This document shows, piece by piece, positions 57,157-64,000 of a stretch of DNA of 64,000 nucleotides; the first letter of the stretch is position 1, and each line of letters begins with the position of its first letter. The stretch comes from Limnanthes douglasii subsp. nivea (taxonomy: Eukaryota > Streptophyta > Magnoliopsida > Brassicales > Limnanthaceae): positions 152,056,997 through 152,120,996 of the forward strand of contig JAUPFV010000003.1 in assembly GCA_036936605.1 (NCBI GenBank). Reading direction: 5' to 3'. The position numbers and the translations under genes were made by a program. The notes below the pieces were generated by a model. The model searched no databases. It was not told where the DNA came from and worked only from the letters and a program-made list of their open reading frames with translations.

Positions 57157-57212
57157 CTGTAAATGGAAATTCAATAATAAAATACACACAAAAGTTACTT
57201 ACTTCAGCTCAC

Positions 57213-57273
57213 CTTTAAACACTTAAAAGCTTTCACAAAAGATGTGTTAGGTATATGTGGCCCATGACATAAA
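57213..57273 (-). pseudogene. ThrRS exon, 3' half, split by a Copia insertion
   Basis: The minus strand reads LCHGPHIPNTSFVKAFKCLK before a GTGAGC donor. It joins, across the Copia element and its TTTAT/ATAAA duplication, to ITVYRCGPLVD at 62484-62556. LCRGPHIPNT is a signature of the ThrRS second additional (editing) domain. Confidence 0.85.
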
Positions 57274-57789
57274 TGTTGGCGGAAAATATAAAAATAACAC
57301 TCTCTTTAAAACAAACAAACAACTTTGATATAGATAGAAAAGGAGAAATATTACAAAACACTCTTACAACTCACACTAGAAGAGAAAATATTTTTCTAAC
57401 ACTCAAGAGAGCATTCTTGTCTCTCTTTTCTCTCACTCTAATTTTCTCTCTAACTTTGATTCTTGGTGTGTTTGTGTGATCCTCTGGATGGTGGGAGAGC
57501 TCCACTATTTATAGGAATATAGTGGAGACAAAGATCCACCATCCAAGAGGCTTTTGGATACTAACACACTCAACATCAATACTACACTCAAAGTTAAGGT
57601 GTTTCTTACACTCAATCTAAAGGTGTGTCTTGCACTCAACCTAAAGAAGGTCTTACACACAATCTCCACTACTAAATAAATATTAATTTATTTTGTTCTA
57701 GAATACACTTTCTAGATGGGCCTTATTAAGTGGGTTGGACCCTTTAAGTGGGTTGGGCCCTTTAAGTGGATCAAGTTTATGATCCAACA
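57274..57789 (-). repeat. 3' LTR of the Copia element
   Basis: 516 bp. It holds the family's TATA-like CTATAAATAG (about 57508-57517, minus strand) and polyadenylation-region sequence. The pol frame's last codons run into it. Confidence 0.9.
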
Positions 57790-60080
57790 CTCCCCCTTAA
57801 ACTTGATCCCGTGACCCCTAGTAGTTTCCTTAACCGTTTGAAGTCTTCGCTTTTCAGTGGCTTGGTGAAAATATCAGCAGCTTTTTTTTGCGTCTTCACA
57901 TATTCAACTTGCACATCCTTTCTTGAAATACACTCCCTTATGTAGTGGTAGCGGACATCTATATGCTTGCTTCGATCATGGAATACTGGATTCTTGGCTA
58001 AGGCGATTGCTGACTTATTATCGACATAGACCTTAGGTGGCTCATGTTGTGTTAGGTCTATCTCCTTCAATAGATTTCTAAGCCAAATTGCATGACTAAC
58101 ACAGGTAGTGGCAGCAACATATTCTGCCTCACAAGTGGATAATGTGACTATCGGTTGTTTCTTTGACATCCATGTGAAAGCAATGTTTCCCATGAAGAAT
58201 ACAAATCCAGTAGTACTCCTTCGATTGTCTATGTCTCCACCCCAATCACTATCGCTATACCCAACAACTTTATAATCATTAGAAATGGAATAGAGTAATC
58301 CAAAGTCGATTGTACCGTTCAGATAACGAAGGATTCTCTTTGCAGCCTTGAAATGAGTTGTTGTTGGAGATTCCATATAGCGACTAACCAATCCAACTGC
58401 ATGAAGAATATCTGGTCTCGTACAAGTTAGATAGCGTAGGCTACCCACCAAACTTTTGAATAATGTTGGATCTACACTTTCTCCTTCTTCATGCTTGGAT
58501 ATTTTGACTCCAAACTCCATAGGTGTGCTTATCGAGCTACAATTATCCATGTTAAACTTCTTGAGGATATCTTTTGCATAGCTTTCTTGTGAGATGAAAA
58601 TTCCATCTTTTTGCTGCTTAACTTCAATGCCAAGGTAGTACGCCATGAGCCCCAAGTCTGTCATCTCGAATTCCTTTGTCATCACTTCTTTGAATTTATT
58701 AAACATGTTTGGGTTGCTTCCAGTGAAGATCAAATCATCCACGTAGAGACACACAATCAAAATATCTCCATCTTTGATCTTGGTGTATAGAGCGTGCTCG
58801 TACGGACATTTGTTGAAGCCATTCTCTTGGAAATACTTTTCGATTCTACTGTTCCATGCCCTTGGTGCTTGTTTTAGCCCGTAAAGAGCCTTCTTTAGCT
58901 TCAACACCCTGTCTTCGTGTCCTTTGACCTCATAGCCTAATGGTTGTTGAATGTAGACTTCTTCTTCAAGGATGCCATTTAGAAATGCTGACTTTACATC
59001 CATTTGTTGTATCTTCCACTTGTTTTGAGATGCCAAAGAAATTATTAGTCTAATAGTTTCCAATCGGGCAACGGGGGCGAATACCTCATCATAGTCAATT
59101 CCGGCCTTTTGACTATAGCCTTTTGCAACAAGCCTCGCTTTGTGTTTTTCAATCTCCCCCTTAGCATTTCTCTTGGTTTTGTATAACCATCTGACGCCTA
59201 TTGTCTTGCACCCTTTGGGAAGTGAGGTGAGTTCCCATGTGTCATTCTTCTCGATGGCTCTAATATCTTCATCCATCGCGTCTCTCCATTGTTTCTCTTG
59301 TGCAGCTTCTTGAAATGTCACTGGCTCACAATCAGCAAAGAGACAAAATAGTGTAATGTTATCCAGTGGTTCGGTTACCTCATAAATATCACTAAGGCTT
59401 CTTGTACGTTCCACTGCTCTCTCATTTTGACTACCATTTGACGATGATGAAGGTGGCGAGTCTCCATGAGTGGTTGATGTTGGTGAGGCATGTTGGGTAG
59501 CAACATATTCTGATTGCTCATTTGGTGTCTTCTCATCTTCTTCAATTTGGGGGAAAAATGTGAACTCATTTGTATGAGACCCAAAATTCCATTCGCCTTC
59601 TTCATCAACTATCACGTCTCGGCTTATCACAACCTTCTTGTTGTTTGGGTTGTATAACTTGTAGCCTTTGGAACTTGAATCGTAACCGATGAAGATAAAA
59701 CTTTTACTTTTATCATCGAGTTTGGTTCGTTGTTCGTCTGGTACATGGACATGAGCTACACTTCCAAATACTCTCAAGTGGGAAATTCCTGGCTTTCTTC
59801 CACTCCACGCTTCTTGTGGTGTCTTTCCCCAAACACTTCTTGTTGGAGATCGGTTGGACAAGTAAACCGCACATGCCACTGCTTCCGCCCAAAAATCCTT
59901 AGGCAGTTTCTTACTTTTGAGCATGCTTCGCGCCATATCAAGGATTGTTCTGTTCTTCCTTTCTGCCACACCATTTTGTTGAGGTGATCTAGGAACTGTC
60001 AAGCGGCGACGAATTCCATGTGCTTCACAAAACTCTAGGAGTTCATTGGATGTGAACTCCCCTCCTCGGTCAGATCTCAT
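57777..60080 (-). CDS. Copia polyprotein, second part: integrase C-side, reverse transcriptase, RNase H
   Basis: An open frame of 767 codons. It starts within integrase ([15 protein letters not shown], then [14 protein letters not shown] with the catalytic Glu region). The reverse transcriptase contains [29 protein letters not shown] and the active-site [11 protein letters not shown]. RNase H shows [14 protein letters not shown] and [20 protein letters not shown]. The frame is full length and free of stops to its end in the LTR. It is one phase off the first part, at a run of nine A on the minus strand (about 60104-60112), so the polyprotein cannot be made in one piece unless ribosomes shift there. 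Lineage is Tnt1-like by motif style. Confidence 0.9.
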   Translation of the reverse strand: MRSDRGGEFTSNELLEFCEAHGIRRRLTVPRSPQQNGVAERKNRTILDMARSMLKSKKLPKDFWAEAVACAVYLSNRSPTRSVWGKTPQEAWSGRKPGISHLRVFGSVAHVHVPDEQRTKLDDKSKSFIFIGYDSSSKGYKLYNPNNKKVVISRDVIVDEEGEWNFGSHTNEFTFFPQIEEDEKTPNEQSEYVATQHASPTSTTHGDSPPSSSSNGSQNERAVERTRSLSDIYEVTEPLDNITLFCLFADCEPVTFQEAAQEKQWRDAMDEDIRAIEKNDTWELTSLPKGCKTIGVRWLYKTKRNAKGEIEKHKARLVAKGYSQKAGIDYDEVFAPVARLETIRLIISLASQNKWKIQQMDVKSAFLNGILEEEVYIQQPLGYEVKGHEDRVLKLKKALYGLKQAPRAWNSRIEKYFQENGFNKCPYEHALYTKIKDGDILIVCLYVDDLIFTGSNPNMFNKFKEVMTKEFEMTDLGLMAYYLGIEVKQQKDGIFISQESYAKDILKKFNMDNCSSISTPMEFGVKISKHEEGESVDPTLFKSLVGSLRYLTCTRPDILHAVGLVSRYMESPTTTHFKAAKRILRYLNGTIDFGLLYSISNDYKVVGYSDSDWGGDIDNRRSTTGFVFFMGNIAFTWMSKKQPIVTLSTCEAEYVAATTCVSHAIWLRNLLKEIDLTQHEPPKVYVDNKSAIALAKNPVFHDRSKHIDVRYHYIRECISRKDVQVEYVKTQKKAADIFTKPLKSEDFKRLRKLLGVTGSSLRGSVGS

Positions 60081-61870
60081 GGCTTTAATCTTATTTCCGC
60101 TCTTTTTTTTTCCAAAACTGCTTTGAACTTCTTAAATACTCCAAAGACTTCAGATTTCTGTTTCAAGAAGTATACCCACGTTTTTCTTGAAAAATCATCG
60201 ATAAAGAGAAGGAAGTAGTTACTTTTACCTAGAGAGCTCGGCTTGATTGGACCACACACATCGGTATGAATAAGCTCGAGAGGTTTATTGGCTCTTGACT
60301 CTGAATCGTTTGGAAAACTTTTTCTGAATTGCTTTCCAAGTAAACATCCTTCGCATAACTGGTCAGGATGATTGATACACGGTAACCCTCTCACCATTTC
60401 CTTCTTTGACAATAACTCTAAACTTGAAAAGTTTAGATGCCCAAATCGAACATGCCATAGCCACGACGAATCTTTGTAACACGCCTTAAGACACTTTGCA
60501 ACATCATTTTGAATATTCAAAGGAAACATTCTATTCTTTGACATTTGAACTTTAACAATTAAATCCCCTTTTGCATCTCTCATAAAAAGACTATAATTTT
60601 TCATATGAATATCATAGCCTTTTTCTAGAAGGTGTCCCAAGCTTAAGATGTTGTTTTTCATGCTAGGTACGTAATAAACATTTGAGATCATTTGGTGACT
60701 ACCATCTTTTGCACGAATAAGAATGTTACCTTTTCCTTTCACCGATATTTTGCTATCATCTCCAAAAGAGACATTTCCACTCACGGCTTCATTGATCTCT
60801 ACAAACATGCTTCTTTTCCCACACATATGATTGCTTGCACCGGTGTCAAGATACCAAGTGTTTTCTTGGCCTTCATTAGTGGTTTTGTATGTTAGTAGTA
60901 ACATATCTTTCTCCTCCGTCTTCTCTTCCACATAGTTGGCCTTCTCCTCAACTCTATTGTTGGGGCCTCTACATTCTGAAGCATAATGTCCAAATTTTTG
61001 ACATCTATAGCATTGGATTTGAGATTTATCATACCTCGAGTTCGGATTTCGTCTTCCACGACCTCGTGTTGAGCTTTCTCGTTTCTCGTAGTTGTAGTTG
61101 GAATTATTGTTGTTGTAATTCCAACCACGTCCACGTCCATGATAACCACCTCGTCCGCGGCCTCTACCTCTTCCTCGGCGACGTTGGTTTCTATCATCGT
61201 CTTGACTTGCATGCATGTCCTTGAGTTCTAATTTGAGGAGTTTCTCGGTGATCTCTTGCTTCTTCTTGTGCTTTTCTTCGTAGGCTTGTAATGATCCTTG
61301 GAGTTCTTCAATCATCATCTTCTCCAAGTCTTTAGTTTCCTCAATCGTCACGACGATGTGCTCAAATTTAGGATCCAACGAGCGGAGTATTTTTTCGATT
61401 ACTCTCACATCTTCTAACTTCTCACCATTTCTTTTTAATTGATTAGAAACGGTTGCTACTCTTGAGAAATATTCCGATATAGATTCGGACGCTTTCATAT
61501 GTAAGGATTCAAATTCACCTCTTAATGTTTGGAGACGTACCTTTTTCACCTTTTCGACTCCTTTGTAAGAGATTTGTAATTTCTCCCACACTTGCTTGGC
61601 GGAAGATGCGCTTGAAATTTTTTCGAAGCCATCATCATCTAATGCTTGATAGATGAGGAAGAGAGCTTTTTTGTCTCTCTTTCTTGAATCCTTCAACGTT
61701 GTTTTCTCCTCTTGAGCAAGATTTGCTTCATCTTCGGGTTCGTCAAAACCTTTTTCGACGACATCCCACACATCATGTGCTCCAAGAAGAGCTTTCATCT
61801 TGATACTCCAATTGTCGTTGTTATTGTTGTTGAGTGTTGGAACTTGGAAGGATGATACACCATTTTCCAT
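60077..61870 (-). CDS. Copia polyprotein, first part: Gag, protease, integrase N-side
   Basis: 597 codons from the ATG at 61870 ([20 protein letters not shown]). Gag has the UBN2-type region ([16 protein letters not shown]), an Arg/Gly-rich stretch and a zinc knuckle [14 protein letters not shown]. The protease active site is [13 protein letters not shown]. The integrase zinc domain is WHVRFGHLN...CEGCLLGKQ, followed by [10 protein letters not shown] with the first catalytic Asp. The frame ends prematurely a few codons after an A9 tract in integrase. In relatives the frame runs straight on into the second part. Confidence 0.9.
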   Translation of the reverse strand: MENGVSSFQVPTLNNNNNDNWSIKMKALLGAHDVWDVVEKGFDEPEDEANLAQEEKTTLKDSRKRDKKALFLIYQALDDDGFEKISSASSAKQVWEKLQISYKGVEKVKKVRLQTLRGEFESLHMKASESISEYFSRVATVSNQLKRNGEKLEDVRVIEKILRSLDPKFEHIVVTIEETKDLEKMMIEELQGSLQAYEEKHKKKQEITEKLLKLELKDMHASQDDDRNQRRRGRGRGRGRGGYHGRGRGWNYNNNNSNYNYEKRESSTRGRGRRNPNSRYDKSQIQCYRCQKFGHYASECRGPNNRVEEKANYVEEKTEEKDMLLLTYKTTNEGQENTWYLDTGASNHMCGKRSMFVEINEAVSGNVSFGDDSKISVKGKGNILIRAKDGSHQMISNVYYVPSMKNNILSLGHLLEKGYDIHMKNYSLFMRDAKGDLIVKVQMSKNRMFPLNIQNDVAKCLKACYKDSSWLWHVRFGHLNFSSLELLSKKEMVRGLPCINHPDQLCEGCLLGKQFRKSFPNDSESRANKPLELIHTDVCGPIKPSSLGKSNYFLLFIDDFSRKTWVYFLKQKSEVFGVFKKFKAVLEKKRAEIRLKP

Positions 61871-61951
61871 ATTTTTAAATATGTTGAATATTTAAAAACA
61901 AAATTTCCAATATGTTGAAAATTTAAAAACAAAATTTTGGAAAGAGCTTGT

Positions 61952-61964
61952 GGCTCTGATACCA
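61952..61964 (-). other. Primer binding site of the Copia element
   Basis: GGCTCTGATACCA on the plus strand, i.e. TGGTATCAGAGCC on the coding strand, is the initiator-Met tRNA site, three bases from the 5' LTR. Confidence 0.9.
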
Positions 61965-61967
61965 CTT

Positions 61968-62483
61968 TGTTGGCGGAAAATATAAAAATAACACTCTCTT
62001 TAAAACAAACAAACAACTTTGATATAGATAGAAAATGAGAAATATTACAAAACACTCTTATAACTCACACTAGAAGAGAAAATATTTTTCTAACACTCAA
62101 GAGAGCATTCTTGTCTCTCTTTTCTCTCACTCTAATTTTCTCTCTAACTTTGATTCTTGGTGTGTTTGTGTGATGCTCTGGATGGTGGGAGAGCTCCACT
62201 ATTTATAGGAATATAGTGGAGACAAAGATCCACCATCCAAGAGGCTTTTGGATACTAACACACTCAACATCAATACTACACTCAAAGTTAAGGTGTTTCT
62301 TACACTCAATCTAAAGGTGTGTCTTGCACTCAACCTAAAGAAGGTCTTACACACAATCTCCACTACTAAATAAATATTAATTTATTTTGTTCTAGAATAC
62401 ACTTTCTAGATGAGCCTTATTAAGTGGGTTGGACCCTTTAAGTGGGTTGGGCCCTTTAAGTGGATCAAGTTTATAATCCAACA
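61968..62483 (-). repeat. 5' LTR of the Copia element
   Basis: 516 bp, about five differences from the 3' LTR (for example AAATGAGAA against AAAGGAGAA, and GATGAGCC against GATGGGCC). Confidence 0.9.
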
Positions 62484-62556
62484 ATAAATCGACCAAGGGC
62501 CCACATCTATATACAGTAATAGTTTTGTCGGCAGGCAAATCGTTTATAATTTCAGC
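62484..62556 (-). pseudogene. ThrRS exon, 5' half, split by the Copia insertion
   Basis: After an AG acceptor the minus strand reads AEIINDLPADKTITVYRCGP then LVDL, and runs into the LTR. This part has no lesion of its own. Confidence 0.85.
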
Positions 62557-63234
62557 CTGAATATAAACTCCATAGAGTCGACATGAGATTACAGAATAAA
62601 GTAGGAAAAATAGATAAACAAAAATAAGAAAAACTATACAAATCCAAACAACTTAAAATGTTGCTCTTCCTCAATGAGGACAATACATGTATAGCACTGT
62701 AGGAACTGATCATATCTTTATATAGAACTACTACTTATACTAATGGTCTGGAAATTTAAAGTTACTCCATTTGTTACTTTTACCACAAGTGTGTGTGCCT
62801 AAACAGTAGCTATATGCACAGGATGGACCTTATATAAACTGACACAAACAGTAACTATATAAACATGATAGACCATGTATAAACTGACTTTTGTATTCAC
62901 ATTATCATTGATAGGGATGCAACAGATAGTCTAGCTTGATGTTCGTAGACCACGCAACAGTTCCAGAATCACATGTATCATCCATGATGAAGAAATGTTT
63001 TAACATAAACAAATGCATAACCCATTTTTAAATGAGAAGAAGCAGTGCAGCCTCTTCAATCGGCTTAAAATTCTTATCATTCAAGCCCTAATCTCCATAA
63101 AACACATCATAATGGAAACCCTACAAAGCCATTAATAAACCTGATGTGACTGAAGTTCAAAGTAAATATGATAAAAGACACTATTAGTGTCTCCATTAAC
63201 TAAAAGGAAGTTAAATGCGAGGATTTATCTATAC
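62557..63234. other. ThrRS intronic sequence
   Basis: No further exon recognised with confidence between the 62.5-kb exon and the one at 63235. The expected segment between PCTAKGKG-type and AEIINDLP-type sequences is missing or too diverged to see. Confidence 0.45.
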
Positions 63235-63294
63235 CTTTCCTTTAGCTGTACAAGGTCGAATATAGAGCTTGCAACCAAACATCTGCTCAAATGG
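63235..63294 (-). pseudogene. ThrRS exon (MFGCKL segment)
   Basis: The minus strand reads PFEQMFGCKLYIRPCTAKGK between AG and GT. It corresponds to the start of the ThrRS second additional domain (EQxFGCKLCIGPC). Confidence 0.75.
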
Positions 63295-63391
63295 CTGAAT
63301 TCAACACATTAACATAGACAAAAAACCAATTAACCCAATAAAACCACGTAAATAAACAGAACAAATCAATACAAATATCAAATAAAACTAC

Positions 63392-63628
63392 CGCGCCAAG
63401 AATATGAGCACTGTAATGCCATAAACTATCACGACCTTCATCAGAGTCGAATTTGTACCGCTTAAGCACACAGTCCCCTCCAACGGCCTGTTCATATCCC
63501 ACAAAACTCTATCCACCAAAGAAATCAATGTTGTCTCAGCCAAACCCTTGGATATCTCAATGGCCATGTCGTATGGAGTTGACAACCATATTTTACCTTC
63601 TTTCTGGTTTTCATCTTGCAAAGTAATC
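63392..63628 (-). pseudogene. ThrRS exon with TGS domain, frameshifted
   Basis: The minus strand reads ITLQDENQKEGKIWLSTPYD, MAIEISKGLAETTLISLVDR, VLWDMNRPLEG. A one-base change of phase then occurs near 63480, after which GDCVLKRYKFDSDEGRDSLW and HYSAHILGA follow. These are the TGS domain and the HSSAHILG start of the next domain of threonyl-tRNA synthetase. Together with the TGA in the downstream exon and the Copia insertion, this shows a dead locus. A functional ThrRS must lie elsewhere in the genome. Confidence 0.85.
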
Positions 63629-63669
63629 CTAACCAAACAAAAAACAGAAAAATCAAACAAACTCCCCAA

Positions 63670-63954
63670 TGTAACATTTTATTAAAATTTATGTGGCATC
63701 AAAACTATTACATAAATGATGAGAGATATGTAGGGAAAAGGTCCCTAAAAACAAAGAAGCAGATAGAGATACAAACAAATATATATAAAAACACTTATAT
63801 AAACAGGCAAGTGTGGAAATGTAACTTTCATTTCAAATATCAATACACGGGTTTTCTTCTTATATAGAAGATACAGACTAACTATTAGATCCTATCTAAA
63901 TAACTGCCTAATGACTTATATTAAACACGTCATAAGTTCAATGTGTATCCAACA
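63670..63954 (-). mobile_element. 3' LTR of another Copia element (interior off window)
   Basis: On the minus strand it reads TGTTGGATACACATTGAACT...AATGTTACA, 285 bp. It contains a TATA-like TATATAAG and has the same first bases as the LTR family at 1-755 and 22317, so they are related. It is preceded by a polypurine tract AAGGGGAGAA (63955-63964). The element lies to the right of the window. Confidence 0.8.
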
Positions 63955-64000
63955 TTCTCCCCTTAACATTGAACTTGTGATCATTCTCTATTGTCTGATT
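63955..64000 (-). other. Polypurine tract and 3' interior of the right-edge Copia element
   Basis: AAGGGGAGAA on the minus strand adjoins the LTR. Upstream interior sequence (TGATCACAAGTTCAATGTT) continues out of the window. Confidence 0.7.

Larger units (their letters stand above)
51215..57190 (-). repeat. Peptide-gene tandem unit II (about 6 kb)
   Basis: Second copy of 44712-51190, joined head to tail. The junction lies at about 51195-51215, where the ThrRS intron sequence gives way to AAATTTAATCCATGATTATA. Confidence 0.85.
57274..62483 (-). mobile_element. Near-complete young Copia LTR retrotransposon
   Basis: Two LTRs of 516 bp (57274-57789 and 61968-62483), both TGTTGG...CCAACA, flanked by ATAAA on each side (57269-57273 and 62484-62488). 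The two LTRs differ by about five substitutions by eye. The primer site (TGGTATCAGAGCC on the minus strand) is at 61952-61964 next to the 5' LTR, and the polypurine tract (AAGGGGGAG) adjoins 57790. Gag-pol occupies 61870-57777. It inserted in a ThrRS exon. The only clear coding lesion is a phase change inside integrase. Confidence 0.95.

Noticed and set aside
59730..61224. Plus-strand open frames inside the Copia element
   Set aside because: They are antisense shadows of gag-pol.

Overview
This is nuclear DNA of a flowering plant, most likely a eudicot. It is AT-rich, has GT-AG introns, and carries plant transposon families: Copia LTR retrotransposons primed by initiator-Met tRNA, an L1-type LINE, a tRNA-derived SINE, and a Mutator-like element (MULE) with a ULP1-type second gene. 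I cannot name the species. Almost every coding region is broken. The clearest intact coding unit is one small secreted-peptide precursor gene at 52599-53051.

Layout. 1-12658 and about 22317-33240 are two copies of one segmental duplication. Each copy holds an LTR relic, a degraded host gene, a LINE relic and the left part of a MULE. Copy 1 is cut inside the MULE at about 12658. Copy 2 continues to the MULE's right end at 39649. Between the copies lie an F-box/kelch 3' fragment, a truncated Copia relic, a 25-bp degenerate tandem array, an inverted and decayed relative of the peptide-gene locus (15622-20650), a possible hAT end and a PR-1 (CAP) fragment. From 40.5 to 42.3 kb there is a plant Transposase_24-type relic.

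44.7-57.2 kb is a tandem cluster of six minus-strand genes, built from two copies of a roughly 6-6.5 kb unit. Each gene encodes, or once encoded, a signal peptide, a short spacer, then 3 to 8 copies of a 24-residue repeat. Each repeat holds a 12-residue motif (RTVPGGPNKGHN or RTVPGGPDKSHN) that closely resembles CLE dodecapeptides and also IDA/IDL peptides. The two variants tend to alternate, which suggests a polyprotein releasing two related peptide hormones. Only one of the six genes is fully open; the others carry a stop, a frameshift or a fused 5' end.

The cluster is interleaved with fragments of a threonyl-tRNA synthetase gene and a Hop/STI1 C-terminal exon, all broken. A young, nearly complete Copia element (57274-62483, 5-bp TSD ATAAA) sits inside one of the ThrRS exons. 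A second Copia 3' LTR closes the window.

The MULE at 27230-39649 has a 9-bp TSD (AATAATTAA), short imperfect terminal repeats, a decayed transposase and a decayed multi-exon gene with a DUF1985-like N-terminus and a ULP1-like C-terminus. Its noncoding parts are densely sprinkled with one short motif (around TCTAGCAATGT / CTATCAATGT), arrayed in tandem near the right end. This matches the organisation of Arabidopsis VANDAL elements, whose VANC proteins bind short element-specific motifs to reverse silencing. The peptide polyprotein cluster and this motif system are the two most interesting things here.
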